A DNA stretch of 64,000 nt from Oxyruncus cristatus (GCA_013399855.1 VXAY01001956.1:499068-563067); one strand, 5' to 3'. Positions 13,024-27,200 are shown, counted from the stretch's first letter. Notes: generated by a model not told the origin, from the sequence alone. A program made the numbers and translations.

Positions 13024-16000
13024 GTGGGGCTGGGGTTAGTCAGCAGTCTGCCTCCTCCGCAGCAGGGACTTCTCCTCCCCCTCGCCTCCGCTTCAAAAGG
13101 GCTCCTCCGGACGGGGTGGGACGCGGGCTGGGGGCTCAGAGGGGCGATGTGGCCCCACCAGCCCCGCGCAAGGACCGTGGGGAGAGGAGGGCTGCGAGGC
13201 GGTGGCATCTCTTTGATGCCCCTCTCTCGTGGGGGAAAATGGATGAGGCTTGCTGGGAAAGGGGAATAAACGGTTTCGAAAGAAAGAGGGGACGGGATCT
13301 GGAAAGCAAACAGTTTGGTTTGTACCTTAAATAAATGTCATGCTGTACTCAAGAAACTTCAAAGGGAAGTCAGATTTCAAAGCATCTCTTAAGAAGAAGC
13401 AGACTGAGAAAACCGCTAAGTTGGGAAGAAAAACTTTGCATTACTGCTAGTATAATTTCATCTGGTGTTCTGGTAGCCTCCACAACAGGACTGAGAACCA
13501 TACAGCTTTTATTCAGAGGGTGCATTTTGGTGCTGATTTCTTTCCCTAAGCAATTATGCAACCTGTATGTTGTGCCAAAGTGTCCTTCATACTGTTTGTC
13601 AGTGTGAAATAGCTGTTCCTTATGCTGTATATTGTTTAATTTCAGTGTGCATCTAGTGGCCCCCATCCTAATTGTCACTTGGTATTCTCTGTAACACAGC
13701 CAGAGGAAATGGACCATTTCAGTTCATGGCTCTGGGTTTGTTAAGCAGAATTGTTCATAACGAGTGTTTCCTAGTCAATTTGTTTTGTTTTCTTAGTATT
13801 CAGAGTAACACACAGAGCTGATTCTTCCTGCAGCTAGAAGATCCAGGAAGAAAGACCCTGTTCTCACTTCCTTTCAAGTAACAGTTACCAAAAGTAAGAC
13901 TTGCATTCATAAAGCAGTATCTCTGAACCTGCAAGCTGGATTTGGGTATTTTTATTTGCCCGTTCTAAGAAATAATTTATTCTCTGGGCATTATTGGAGA
14001 GAAATGGTCTTGAAGGTAGTCCTCATAGAAGCGCTTGAAACTGATTCACCTGCATCATAGTGAGTCTGAAGAAGACAAAACGGTCCCTCTCTTATACTCA
14101 AAATCAACCCAGGGAAGGCATTCTGTTCAGAAGCAGCATCCCTTCACTGCTCCTTTCTCACCTGTGCTGTTGCCTGGTGCCTGAGTAGTGTAAGGCATCT
14201 GGGGAGGCTGGGGTACAGTTTGCCCACACATTAGTCTTTTACAGAGCTTAAATTGGCAGGTAATTTCCCTAATTATTGTCCGAAGAATGAAGGTCATGCT
14301 TGTGTGGGATGAGGTACAGAAACACCCTGGAGAATGTAATCCCATGGATTGAAAAATTATGGGTTTATAACTGTTCTGAAATCTCCATTCCTTTGAACTA
14401 AAGAGTATTCTGCAATGAATAAATGTTCTGTTATTTCTGAGGGAAAGGGAACAGCTGGTTTCATAATGCTTCTGTAGACTGTGTTAGGCAGCTTTTCTCT
14501 TCTTTACAATATTCCAAATTTAGTTTTCAAGCCAAGGAGTTTGCAAATGCAGATAGCAATGCTTGTATCAGAACTGGAGGCTCAAAAGAGATCTCAGATT
14601 TTTACATTGTTCTGGGCAGAGGCAGTGCAGCTGTGAAAGACTCCGCAGCAGAGTCTGAGACAGACCCGTGCTCCTTCAAACTTACCATGTCCTTTGCAGA
14701 CTTTTTTTTCTCCATTAATTAACTGTCAGTTCTAACTCTACATTATTTTTTTGCTCTCCACTCCTTTCATTGCTTTCAGATCAGAAATCGAAACAATGTC
14801 CTCAGATCTTTGACCTTTCCTCCAGGAAATAGCATTGGCAATTTTTCTTAATTTTTTTCTCCCTCCTCATCCTAGCCCCCTTTCCCCCCACCCTGTATGT
14901 TTCCACAGTGTTGTCCTTCTGTAGGACCCAGCATTTACAAACTTGTTGGCTTTTAATGTTGCATGGGATTGTGCCATGTTCACTAGATTGCATGAGCTTG
15001 CAAAACTGTCAGCCATGTACGTGTATATCTGGTATTTATCACTCTATGGTATCAATATGCTCATTCATCTTCTTTGGCAGAACAGCTCCATCTTCTGTTT
15101 TATTTCATGTTCCAAAAGTGCAGGCTCAATACGTTGTGCTCAGAAAAAAAGTCTCTGATGGTACCACTTCCCATCTCTTCAGTTTGCCAGTTTTGAACGT
15201 AGTAGGGGAGCACTCCACACTGAATTGCTGACCATCTAGTTTAAAGAGTTGCTTCTCCCACAGAAAGCAGTCCAAGGCTCCATAAAGCTAAATCTCTCGA
15301 TTTTTTTAACAGCCAGCAGCATTCATTAGACTGCCTACAATATCAGCTTTTTTTCTGGCCCCATTCTTGGTATATGGGAACTCCAGCAGCCTGTGTTCCC
15401 CTCAGGTCACTGAGTCATCCTTCGCTGTTCGTTAATTTTCAGTTTTCCGCAATTTTCTGCTGCCTGCCTACCAGAGACAGTACTCCTGCGTGCTCCAATC
15501 TTCCATTTGTTTTCATCATCACAGGCTTCAGTGTTGATCCAGAGAGGGAGCATTTTATGTGATGTCTAAGCTTGATCACAGCTATCTTAGCATCAGGGCC
15601 TTTGCGATCAAGATACTCATCATAAGCAATATTTACTGTCCTTCAGTTCTCTCTCCTGGTTCTTGGTGGTGACAGGGTTATTGTTAGACTGCTCTGTTTT
15701 CACTGTTTTTATGCCTAATCAGATAACATCTTGTAAGTTTCCCTCATAGGCCTGTCGCATCTTGCTTTTCCTCCTCCTCCTCATTTGTTTTGGGGATCTG
15801 CGTGGTTTCCTGCCTGTCTTGCCCTGCTTTCTCCAGGTGACAGGCTATCACCAGCAGCAGTATCTCTTCCGAGCTGTCACTGCGGTATCAGCCCGGCCCA
15901 TGGGTGGATTAATCAAGCATTTCCAGTGCAGGGAGGCAGAATAAGAGTGAGCAGTGAGTGACAGCTCTGTGGCCTCAGGTGCAAGGAGCAAACTTTCCCT

Positions 16001-16552
16001 TCTCCTGAGGAGCATTCGCTTCTTGTCGCAAAGGGTGTTATTTGTCTTTGATGGAGCAATGGGTCTCCTTGCAGTCCAGGCCAGTGAGTAGGGCATGTTA
16101 TGAAATGGATGTGTGTGGCCTAACATATGGGTAACTCTAACTGGCAAAATAACATTAAAATACTTTCCATTTGGAGATGGAATTTATAGTAGCCAGACGA
16201 GCTGCGGAACAAACATCTCTTGTGTTCTGCTGCTGTGTTTGTATGAGCCTGAAGGCTAACAAACAGGCAGGGAGCTCTGGCCTGCTCAGCTGGGTAAGAT
16301 AATAGTTTCCACTAACGATGCAGTTCAAACGGGCAGAATTTTCACAATGCCAAAAGAGTGCATCAAAGAAATAAACCTTCGTTTCCTCTCACCCCTCCCT
16401 GTTCATCCTTCAACCTGCACAAAGACTGCAAATCACCATGTCATTAATTACTAAAGCATCTTTTCTCAGAAGGGAAACTCTGGAAGGGGCTATTGGAATA
16501 GGGGTTGGGCTTTTAAAAATCTTTGTCACAAGGTATTTAAAAGATGTGTGAA

Positions 16553-16664
16553 TGTGGCACTTAGGGACATGGTTTAGTGGTGGAGTCAGCGCTGCTGAGT
16601 TGATGGTTGGACTTGATGATCTTAAAGGTCTTTTCTAACTTAAATGGGCCTATGATTCTATGTC
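16553..16664 (+). mobile_element. CR1 LINE 3'-end fragment
   Basis: GGTTGGACTTGATGATCTTA, AAGGTCTTTTCTAACTTAAA and the terminal TATGATTCTATG match the end of CR1, including the ATTCTATG-type tail. The copy is 5'-truncated and modestly diverged. Confidence 0.85.
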
Positions 16665-17169
16665 TGCTCTTACAGACAGGTGTAGCAGGCTGACCCGTGG
16701 GGCAGGGGGGAGGGAAGCAACCATTTCCCATTAGTTTAAAAGGTATACCAAAATGAAAATGCAGATTTAAGAATCTGGATATTCTATTCACAGCAGCCTA
16801 GCTTATGAGTCTGAAATCCCAACGTTGTTTCGGCTGGAAAACATGGGTAGAGATCTGTTTTAGGCAGTTTGGGATTTTCCTTATGTGTTTTCCCATGTCC
16901 AGGGGAGGGATTTGTTACATCTAATTATACATTCAAGATGATTGCCTTGGGGTAATGACTGACATCACTTTCAGCAAATATTTACAATGGAAGCTAAAGA
17001 ACATCACGAATATTCAGTCAGTGTTGCTTTGCGTTGCCATCATCTGTTGTAAAATGCTGATGTATCTTGCAACATTTCTTCCCATCTCAAATCCTTTTTT
17101 TTTTTTTCTTTTTGGTTTATTATCCATCGCTGGCTGTGGCTATTCCAGCTTCCCTTTAGCTGGAAAGGA

Positions 17170-17207
17170 AAATGTAAATCAAATCAAATCAAAATGTAAA
17201 TCAAATC
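17170..17207. repeat. Short AAATC-rich tandem repeat
   Basis: AAATGTAAATC is followed by repeated AAATC units and a second AAATGTAAATCAAATC, giving an imperfect short tandem repeat inside the intron. Confidence 0.6.
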
Positions 17208-18188
17208 TCACCACTATTCTCTCCTCTCTCATTCTCTCTGTGAAAAGGAAGACAAACAGAAAACAGAATCTCTGTTTGTTACCAGGGTATTTTTATGACC
17301 CAGCTCTGGAGTGGGACAGTAGGAGTGAAGCTGACTTAATTTTTACTGACCAAATGATAAAGAGAGGTTTCTATCATGCTCCTTAGATGATGCAGAAGCC
17401 CAATTATTAAGTGATGTCAGCCTTCTCAGAAATTCTTTCATTGCCCCCAGAATGGGATTGTATTCCAGGGATTTTTCTGTAGGATATATCGATAGGAAGA
17501 CTTGGAGTATTCAAATATATTTTAGAACAAGCAATGTGCAGTAAGATCATTCACCAGTTTAGTATCCCATGAAAGCTTTCATGGCTATTAGGAAAAACGT
17601 ATGGAATTTTAATCTGTAGTGAGAGCTATTTATGAATTTCATGGCATAAATGACCTGCTAAAAACAAACATTAAACCTCTGTGTAAAAATTAAACAGTTT
17701 AAGAACATTCCCTTGAATCTTAAAGTCAGGCTGAAACTTGTAGAAGTGAGTAGGGTAAAGTGAGACTGAAAATAATCTGATGTCAAGAAGGTCAGCATTG
17801 AAAATAAGAAACTTATTTCAGTGCCTTGTCTTCTGAGCTATATAGACATTTTTCTATATTGTCATAATACATATTTTTATAAACAAAACAACTTGCTAAC
17901 TTTCTTTTGTTTCTTTCCTGTGGGTTTTGGTTGTTGCTTTATGTAGAGTAGACTAATGGAAAAAATATGTTCAATAAAAAATGTGATAGATATTTCACAT
18001 AAAAAACATCTGGACTGCAAAACATGTATCTCCCTCACAGCAAAAGAAAGTTGTCAGTAACTGAGATCCAGACCACAAAGACAGTAACTCCCAATTAAAT
18101 CAATGCATGTTAAGTGCCTAAATAAGGATTTTAGTCTAGTGGTCCTAATCACTATGATTTCTAAATTGATAATAACTCTTTCCAACAG

Positions 18189-18289
18189 CCATTCAAGAAA
18201 AGCACTTTAAGAAGCAAGTTGGCCAAACAATAAAAGAAGACAATGTATCTAACAAGACTGCTGTACAAGAAGGTGGACTTCTACTAGAA
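18189..18289 (+). CDS. AHRR: AHRR exon, linker between bHLH and PAS-A
   Basis: The acceptor is TTTCCAACAG and the donor is GAA|GTGAGT. The 101 bases start with two bases of a split codon and end in phase 0, giving IQEKHFKKQ at the start and [10 protein letters not shown] at the end. The human linker exon ends with a similar LEGRLLLE just before SLNGFALVV, and the next exon here starts exactly there. The middle of the exon is variable in the family. It is short and does not begin with Met, so it is easily missed. Confidence 0.88.
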
Positions 18290-21200
18290 GTGAGTGAAAA
18301 AACACTGCTTTTTTTCTGGCTGTAATTTATTCTGTTTGATGATATATTCGGGCTGATTATTTGTGGCAACTTTTTGTCAGTCTTGGTGTGAGTCTTTTTA
18401 GAATCACACTCGTGAGTGCTTCTTGCAAGAGCAGTTTTGACAGTCACGGCCAGTCTCCGCTTGGGCAATTGTACCTCGCACCTCTACATCCTTGACATTA
18501 CCAGCGAACCCCAGCAGGCCAGTTCACAGTTCTTTTTCACTTTTAGGTTTATTTTACTTGGCCAATATTTTGAGGACGTCAACATAAGCTTTCCTGGTTT
18601 CTGATCTGAGTCGAGAACATTCTAGCATATTTTAGTTTATCCTACTTCCTCAATTCTGTGCTCCACACACAAACACACCATGTGCACAAAAGTTATTCCT
18701 CCTGAGTATTTTTATCCCCCCTCAGGATGACTTTATATTGGCAAAGCAGCATAAAGGGGCCATACTGTTACCGAGAATTGGATCCGTTTATCTGAAGGAA
18801 GAATTAATACTGCTGTGAACTACTGAACCGGCTAGAGCACAGCAGTCCATCCTAGATACATCTGCATTTCAAACACATGATGTAATAGTGCCTTTTATAC
18901 ACCGAGGTCCTTGGAAATTCCTATGTGATTAAGACTACATGTGTATAGTTGTTTTGGATAGGATAATATTCATGGTATAAAAATCGTGTTTTAATGACTG
19001 CTCTGAGATACATGTAAATGTAAATTAAATTGTAGCCTCCAGCAAATAATTGCTGCACTGTTGAATTCAAAATACATTCTATCATGAGATTCAATACCAT
19101 AAGTCATTTAAGTCTATGGAATGGAAACTGGCATCCTGCTTTGCTTCCTCTAAACGCTTTAGAAGACTTTAATTTTGTATTTCAAAGCAAGTGGCACAAG
19201 CACCTGATTAGCTAGTATTAGTGCCAAAACAAGATGTTTGGCTATCAGGCATTATTTTGCAGTCATTTCCATTCTCAATGGATAGGGAATAAAGGGCGTA
19301 CAATAAAAGATAAATATGGTGAGTATATAATTTTTAATGAGGGTCTCCTATACTCAATCTATGTTTTGCTGGGTGTATATTACATGCCTACAAATTATAA
19401 TCAGTAAGGATCTTCAAACAGCAACCCTACTGCTATGAGTACGTGGAGAGAACACTTGCACAGAATTTCATATAGATTACAAGAACCTAATACAGAATAT
19501 CCTGAGGGTCGACTTGCTGCAGGGTATGTAGGAGTCATTTTCTCTTTGAATATAGAGAAGATATTTTATCCTGGGTCATACTTAATCTGGATCATTAGCT
19601 GGTTGATTAAGTGCATGTTAACATGAAGGTACTTGCCAGCTTCATTTATGGGCATGTCTGACCTAGAATAAGGGGGCGAGTTTTCCTTACGGCATGTTGG
19701 GAATGTTCTCTGAGGACAGAGTTTGGCTCAGGTCATCATTCAGTGGTTATGGCACATGAAGAAAAGTGTGTTTTTAAGTTGTTCAACCAAATTCACCATG
19801 TTGGTTATTAGGCGCTGTGGGATTTTAACTAAATAGTCACATTTGTGATTCCTTCCAAGGAAAAGCAAACAGTGGTTGCTGTACTTTGTATATTGACTTG
19901 TGAATCTGACCGCTTTATTTGCTCTCAAAAGATTATTTTTCAGCTGTTGAAAGTCACTTTCCATCTCATGACAACACCTTGCACTGTGCAACCTTCTCCT
20001 AGATGCTTTATATAATGCAAATCAAAATAATCTGAATCACCAAAATACGTGTGAATAATAGTGTTCCTGAGTGCAATGTTAATAGAAAACAAGGGATAAT
20101 GGCTTTTATTTATTTCCTAGAGGGTATGGTCCCTCTGCTCCATGTATAGATAGAAATACAGAATACCAAGAGCCCTAATTACTGGTAAATAATATATCTG
20201 TGGCTCTTGAGTCTTGGAACAATACAGTACTTCCCCTTTGAGCTTGAAAGAAAACAATGGAATTAGGCTGTCTTCAAAGTATGTTTAAAATGTTTTTTAT
20301 TTCTAAAGGCCTTTGCCACAACATGTGTTTTTCATTTACAATTTTATGGAGACTTTTTTACAGCTATAATCAAATAGCTTTCATCAGCAATAACAGAATA
20401 AACAATGATACCAGTTTATCAAAGACTTTTTAGTGGAGCACAGCAGGTATCTAAATAAATAATTTCTTCCAGTATTTTAAGATCATTTCTTCTGGGTAAG
20501 AGAATCTTTTCTTGCCATCTTTGTTTCCCTTTGGAGGGAAGGGACAGAAAAAGCTCAAAAACCAAAGTCTAATTTTGTTAATTTTTTTTGAGTATACCCC
20601 ATTCTTACTTTACTGTCCTTGGAGACTTCAGATTCCAACAGTTTGACTGCAGTAACGATTTTTAACTTTGCGCTTTCAAAATATTTTCCAAGACAGGTGG
20701 TTTTGCAACCCTTGTGCCACATGCCTTTGGGCAGAAAAGGGCCACATTCAGTTTCTGAAGCCTGTTACTGAATGCTTAAGAAACACTGGGCCAAACCCAT
20801 AACCAGAAAAATGGGAAAATAAGTTGTATTGGCAGTCAATAAATCCAGATAGAATTTATGGGGTGATGGGGTGGAGAAACACAATAAAATGGTGACTTGG
20901 AAAAATAATGAATCACTGGTGGGTATCTAGGCAATAGCCTTGATTGCAACAATCATCTTGTGGCTGTTAGCCACCTCCTGCTCTTCTCCCCAGCTCTGCT
21001 ATACTCCAAGTCTTAAATCCAGACTCAGAGTCTACACTGTGGTGCAGGTAATTCCTCATCCCAAATGCATGTGTAACTCTCACGTGTTATACTAGCCATT
21101 GGAAGAATTAAATGCCTGTTGTTGAGAGGAAGGGCCTATATGGACTTGTTTTCTCAATGACATGCAATCAGGTCTTTGCTCATCCTTGCCACTGATGCTG

Positions 21201-24200
21201 TTTCTTGCATAACTTGTAAACTAAGCACCACCCTGCTGAAATTGTCACTTGGTCTTTACTGACCACTTCACAGTTGCTACTGCAGGTTTTCTGATTGTTA
21301 TGGAAGAATCATTGATATTTAAATTTCTGTATTAGCCCTTGCTGCTAAGGGGGTGCCTTGATGGGCTTTATTTGCTTCTTTGTTATGTCTGTTGGTCTTC
21401 TATTATGCTGTTGTAGGCTGCAGCACGGGATTTATGGCATCTCTGTCTCTAGATGTCCTGGACGTAATTCTTTTCAGGTGTGAAAATAGTGTTTTAGAAC
21501 CAAAATGTCATAAAAATCATAAAGATATATGGACAATCCAGGCAGCTCCCAAACAGATGCTAGTGGAGTAAGCCTATCTGGTTCTATCATGCCCCCTCTC
21601 TCTGATGAAAACTGATTAACGCCAGACCTGGCCTGTTTTGTCATTTCCATGCTCACTGGCATTTCAGACTCTTTCAGAGAAGCTTCATGTTGATTTCAGG
21701 ATCTTCCAAGCCACTCTTTTGCACAGTTTAGGGTCAGATTTCCATGAGTCCTCTACTCTTAAGGCTTCAGGGCACGAGAATCATATTTCTGTGGTTTTGT
21801 CTCATGTTTTTCTTTATGGCTGCACTGAAGATGCCACTCAGCAGACTATCCCAGTATTTATTATTCAGTGACACTGTACATTCTGTTTAATATCTTTATC
21901 AATGACCTGGATAAGGGGACTGAGAGCACCGTTAGTCACTTTGATATGACATGAAGTTGGATGGGAGTTTTGACCTGCTTGAGGGCAGGAAGGCTCTGTA
22001 GAGGGATCTGGAGAGGCTTACCACTTACTTACTCAAATTTTTAGACAAAGACTGTCAGGCGCCTGGCATCTTAAATATCTTGAAAATATTAAATTCACAG
22101 ACATATGGTCTTTGATTTATTAAATAAAAAAACTTCTTCAAACCCACGAAAACTAGGTTTGACAGTGCAATCCTTATAATTCTCCACTGCTATTAATAAT
22201 CTTATCTTCATTACGTTAGCTACTTAATCATCTAAAGTTGGGTTTTTCAAGCTCAGCTTCCATGTTTTGTAGGCGTGTTTTTGTTTACCTCTTAGCAGAA
22301 GCATTTTGCTGATTTGAGTTGTAAGTAACAAGACTAGTGAGGCAATTCAGGTTATCTAGCTACTGAACCAGCAGCGTTTGTGCTTTGCCTGTTGGTGCAA
22401 AGCTATAGCATAATCAGGTCTAGGGCCTTTATCACGTAAAAAAGGCACTTTATCACACAGAAAGTCCTTTATAGGTTATTTCTTAATTCCACATCACTGC
22501 TCAGGTCACTATTGTGAGTAGGAAATTTTGGTTCTTACTTAGTAGCTCCTACTGAACTCAGTGAGGTTTTTTCTTGACAGCTTTAATACAAAATAGAGCC
22601 CAAAGTCTTCAAAGCCAATGAAAGTCAGAATACTTATGCTAGCAAATAATTCAGGATTTGACATAATGCAAGTTTGAAGCATATTATTTAACATTGTGTT
22701 GTTACCTTAAAAATGGGTGCAAATAATAATTTTTCTGGCAGTTACTTTGAAGTGAGAGGTGTCTGTGCACATTTTGGCACTGAAAGGTCTCTCCTGGTGG
22801 CCTTTACTAACACCTTGAACTAGAGTTCAAGTTTCATTCCTAGGGAGTTGGAAAATGATACATTAGAAAACATCCTATTGGTGCTGTTCTTCGCTCTGCA
22901 TAAGGAAATAACATAGGAAACCCTTTTCCCACTTGGTTTCCTGTAATTTTTTTAAACTTGTTAGTGTAATTCCACTTCCTCCTTCCAAACTGATTTATGT
23001 AATCAGTACTGGATAAAACTGTACTCTTGAAAAAGGTACTCCAGTTTGAATTTCAGTCTGAGAGCAAGAGATTTTACTCTTCCTGTTATTTTTTAATTTA
23101 AACTTGAAAAGGAAAAATGGGAGTCCAACAAAAGTGCATGGTTATTATCCAGGCTATGACCAAGGCACAAACTTCAGAAATCAAAAACTGGTAGACAAAG
23201 GCTTTTTGGTTTATTCTGGTCTGGAATTCCAATGGTGCTGACTCTCTTAGCACAGTCCTTCTAAAGTAAATCCTGTAAGATGATGATACAGTGCTTCACT
23301 TTTTAATCTACTGGTTTAAAATGGGGCTATTAAAATAGGAAATTCTCACAATAAGCTCATAGTCTTAGTGAATTTTTTTTTCAGTTAATACAACTTTCAG
23401 AAGTTACTCAAACAACCCTTTTGCTTTCATTTGTTTTCAAACGCGAACCTTCTCCCAGTAATTGAGATGACATGATTTAAGCTGACATTAGTCACTTGGT
23501 ATGACTTACAGAGAATTTATCCATGAAAAAAAAGCGCCATAAATGGGGTTGGGATTGCCTTTTTATCACATGCGTACATGCACTTTTTTCTTGCCAGGCA
23601 CAGGCAAAACACAAAGGAACACTTCAGAGGCCTTGGTCCCTTTTTTCTTTCTTTGCAAATAGGCATATTTCTAAAATCCAGACTTGAAATTTGGCATGGC
23701 CACAGCTCTGCTCAAAAAACATCCTTTCTGTTGCCCTTTAAACAAATAACTAATGTTCTCGCTTATTCGTTTCTTCTTTTTTTTTTTTTTTTTTCTTCTC
23801 TAACAAATCTGGACTGAAAAGCCACGACTGCTAAATACCATTTGCTCTCTCCTTCAGTCCTCAGTGTTACTGTTATGACCATAACAGTCACGATGCTGCC
23901 ACAGCGCTGAGGTTTCTGAAATACAGGAGGTGGCACCATCCAGCTTGACAGGGGCACAGAGCGAAATAAAATCATGTTATCCTCTCCCTTCAGATTTTCA
24001 GCCTAAATTTGAGACAAGTGATAAAAGATGGATTTCTGTGGGCAACACTCTGTGGAAATAATGAATAAAATGGTAACCACGATTCCCAGGATGCATAGTG
24101 TCTGAGCAGCTTGACCTTTGCCAGGACTTTTGCAAGAGTTTTAAGAAGGGATTTAAAGAGGAAAAAGTGGTAATCTTGTAGAGGTTTGTTAGTGAAGCCT

Positions 24201-27200
24201 TTTAGCAATAGAGTAACAGCAATTAAGTGCTTGCTTTCAAAACCTGTATATGTGACATGTTGGGATGATGAGAATTAGTATTTAGCTTCTCTAGCATGAA
24301 ATGACAGATTATAACTGAGAGGTGAGCAAGCTGGGAGTGGACTGGAAAATCAGGACTATCAGCTCATTTTAGTGTGATAGAGCAGGGGGAGCAGGCAGTC
24401 GGTGCAGGTGTGTGGTGAGGAGTGACAGCATCCTCTGGTTTGCACTGGCATGAGGAAAGGTGTCCTCCATTTGTCAGGATAGAGGCAAACCTGCTGTCGT
24501 ATAAGGAGGGCTGGCTGAGAAATTTTAGTTGTACCAGTGAACAGAGCAGCTGTCCATCCACAGCATTAAGGTAAGAAATCAATAAGCTTTGGGCACAGAC
24601 CAGACAGATGTGGATCTGAATTTCAGGCCACTGTTGCTGTCTCCAGACTGCTCATCACAGCCAACTCCACCCGAGCTCACTTTTCACAGGCACTTCCTCT
24701 GTTTCTGCTCAGGCTATTTCGGTGCCTCTTGGAGATAGTCCAGTGGCCACATAACTTCCTCCTCAACAAAACATATTCTCCTGTTTCAGCTCTGTAAGTT
24801 TTTTTTTTCCTCTCACTGACTTCAGAGCTAATCCTTCACAACTGTTCTCACAAGTCAATAGGTTTGATATCTGTATGTGAGCACTGCATCATATAGATGC
24901 ACCAGGACTTAGTCTGCTACTAGAATTGACTTCTCACATTAAAGTAACAAAGGCAATCATAAAACGCTCTTCATTTCATAAAGATTTTTGCATGAACATT
25001 CAACTGGTTGAAGTGAAATTATAAATGAACGGCCTAAACTGTATTTACAGATGATACTTGCTTCTGGTGTATTCCTTATTCTCAACTTAAAAAACCGATG
25101 AGCTACAGCCTTGCTGTCTCCTCAGTAAGGTGAAGTGAAAGCAGGTCCAGTCTAGACTGTGTGATAATTTTAGACTGTGATAATTTTTGCAAACTTGTGG
25201 TGATTTTGTTTTGTGAGTATGGAGGTTTCAAAAGAAAAACATATAACTTACTAGGAATGTTGAGTATATTTCACTTTACTTTTTGTTTACCTTAGTTAAT
25301 AAAACTTAAATACATTATTTGATGGGTGTGAACTGAAAAAAACCATTCTGTTGAAAGCATGATGTTGACCATTAAATGTACTGTTTCCTATTAGTAGCAA
25401 GGATACAGTATTGATTTGGAGACAGGAAGACAGATAGGCACCCTTCAAATAGTTCTGTTCCTGTTCCAAGAACTTCAAGAGAATTCACCATTATTCTGAT
25501 TTTAACAGTTCCTCAGATTTTTAGGAACACAAAAAAAGAGAAATTAGATAGTTGTTGTATCCCCTTGTAACTGCGGTTCTTCCAGGAATTCCTAGCTGCA
25601 AAAGCTGATGGGGACCAACAAGCAGGCATTTTCACCAACTTGTTCTGCATTTTTCCCACTCACCCCAGTACTGCAATGCCCCAGAATTCTGCAGTAACTC
25701 GGACTGGGCCTTTTTTAGCAGTAAGGAAAGAAATGTCTGCTCAAACTAAAGCAGGGACTAGCAGAAGAGACTTGGGGAAGGGTTTGTTAAGTCTATAACA
25801 CAGCTTAGTATTTGCAGTCGCTGCTGCTGGTTAGAGGAGTTGTCTCTAACTTTCTATCCTTACCCCTCTCCAGATGATCCACTGTCACCCACTTGATATC
25901 TAGGTTAGAATAAGAATTGCCTTCCTCTCTGGGTCAGCATAATGCCTTAATAGAAGAATTCACCCCTGCTGTCAGTATGGGACAGGGTGTGTTTGATACA
26001 GGATACTTAGAGGATACAATACATGCATAAGATGGTAAGTGACACAGTAAAACAGTTCCCAGAGTCAAATTCAGGAAGGCCACACTCCCTGAAAATTCTA
26101 CTGACCTGAAATGGTGTTTAAAAAAGCTGGTTTAGCATATGTTATCAAACAGAATGTGAAATACAGATTGTTTTGCTCTTCTCCCCACCCTCTGAAATAG
26201 TTTCGTGTTCGGACGTGTGATCTATAGTGCTAAATATGGAGAAAAATATTACTCTGAAATTAGGACACCACATTCTCTTTACAGTATATAGACTGCAACA
26301 TTGTCTGTTTTGGGTTTTGATTCCTTGCAGAAAGAGATGTCTGCCATTCATGCTCATTAACAGTTTGTAAGTACAAATAAAAGTCAGCTGTGGATGGAAT
26401 ATTATGATGGCTTCTCATTAGGACTTGATGCACTTACATGTAAATAACACTGAAAACCCCCCCAGACATTTGGTATTTACATATGTCTAATTGTCCAACA
26501 TGTTGGATAAATATTACTTGAGACTCTTCTCAGTAAGTTATTTCTGTGAAAGATAATGATTAATCTTACTACATTTGTTATTGCAAAGTCTACCTAACTA
26601 AATTTGTTATTACAAATGCAGAGTAGTTAGCAATTAATGCTTCATTTTGAAGCATTCTCAAATGGACTTAACCAGGCTTACATTTTTCTATATTGAAATT
26701 GTTGAAGAGAAGATTGAAAAGCTCAGAGCAGCTGCAGAACTCATAAAAAATGAAGAGCTGAACTTGCACTGAAGATATGATATTGCCCCAGCTTTGCTTC
26801 CATCTGTGAATACAACATCTGCTTTTGAGGAAGTGAAATGAGAAACTGCATAAATCAATATAAAGACTGTTCCTATTTCCAAGTGTAGTCCAGTGTGAAA
26901 GAGCATTGACAGGAGGGTTCCATTACTAGTAGAGTACAATTTTAAATTCGACACCATGATTAATGAGGAGGCTTAAGGAAAAGATATGTCGTAATTTAGT
27001 ACCCTTTCATGATAATTACTAAGGTAAATGGCATGTTAGTTGTCCAAGTACTCACTAACATATCTAGTTATCATCATACATATATCTGTGTATTAATAAA
27101 TAAAATGTACTTTTCCCCAACAATTTTACAATTAATAATTTTAATATAATTCTTCTTTAGATCACTATAAATAGTCTCCAGTACCTGTATACTACCTATT

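Larger units (their letters stand above)
12930..13245. promoter_or_regulatory. Intronic CpG island, candidate AHRR enhancer or alternative promoter
   Basis: About 310 bases are GC-rich with roughly 23 CpG dinucleotides by hand count, while the flanking kilobases have almost none. The island contains two perfect XREs (12944-12953 and 13014-13023) in opposite orientations about 60 bases apart. Open frames run through it on both strands, but they are explained by GC content and resemble no known protein. No clear 5' splice site follows it within 100 bases. It lies about 5 kb upstream of the first visible AHRR exon. It could be an alternative AHRR promoter, an AHR-responsive enhancer, or the start of an unrecognised transcript. 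Confidence 0.7.
13246..18188. other. Probable AHRR intron
   Basis: No exon is recognised between the CpG island and the first AHRR exon. The bHLH exon would be expected upstream of 18189 and was searched for here without success. The stretch contains a CR1 3' end at about 16553-16664 and a short AAATC-type tandem run at about 17170-17207. The remaining sequence shows nothing I can name. Confidence 0.5.

Noticed and set aside
12891..13334. Long frames on both strands through the 13 kb CpG island
   Set aside because: Their length follows from GC content. The peptides are Pro/Arg/Gly-rich with no homology that I recognise.
13830..13880. TTCCTGCAG followed by an Arg/Lys-rich peptide (ARRSRKKDP), considered as the AHRR N-terminal GRKRRRP exon
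   Set aside because: There is no upstream Met in context, no donor after the basic run, and the residues beyond it do not match.
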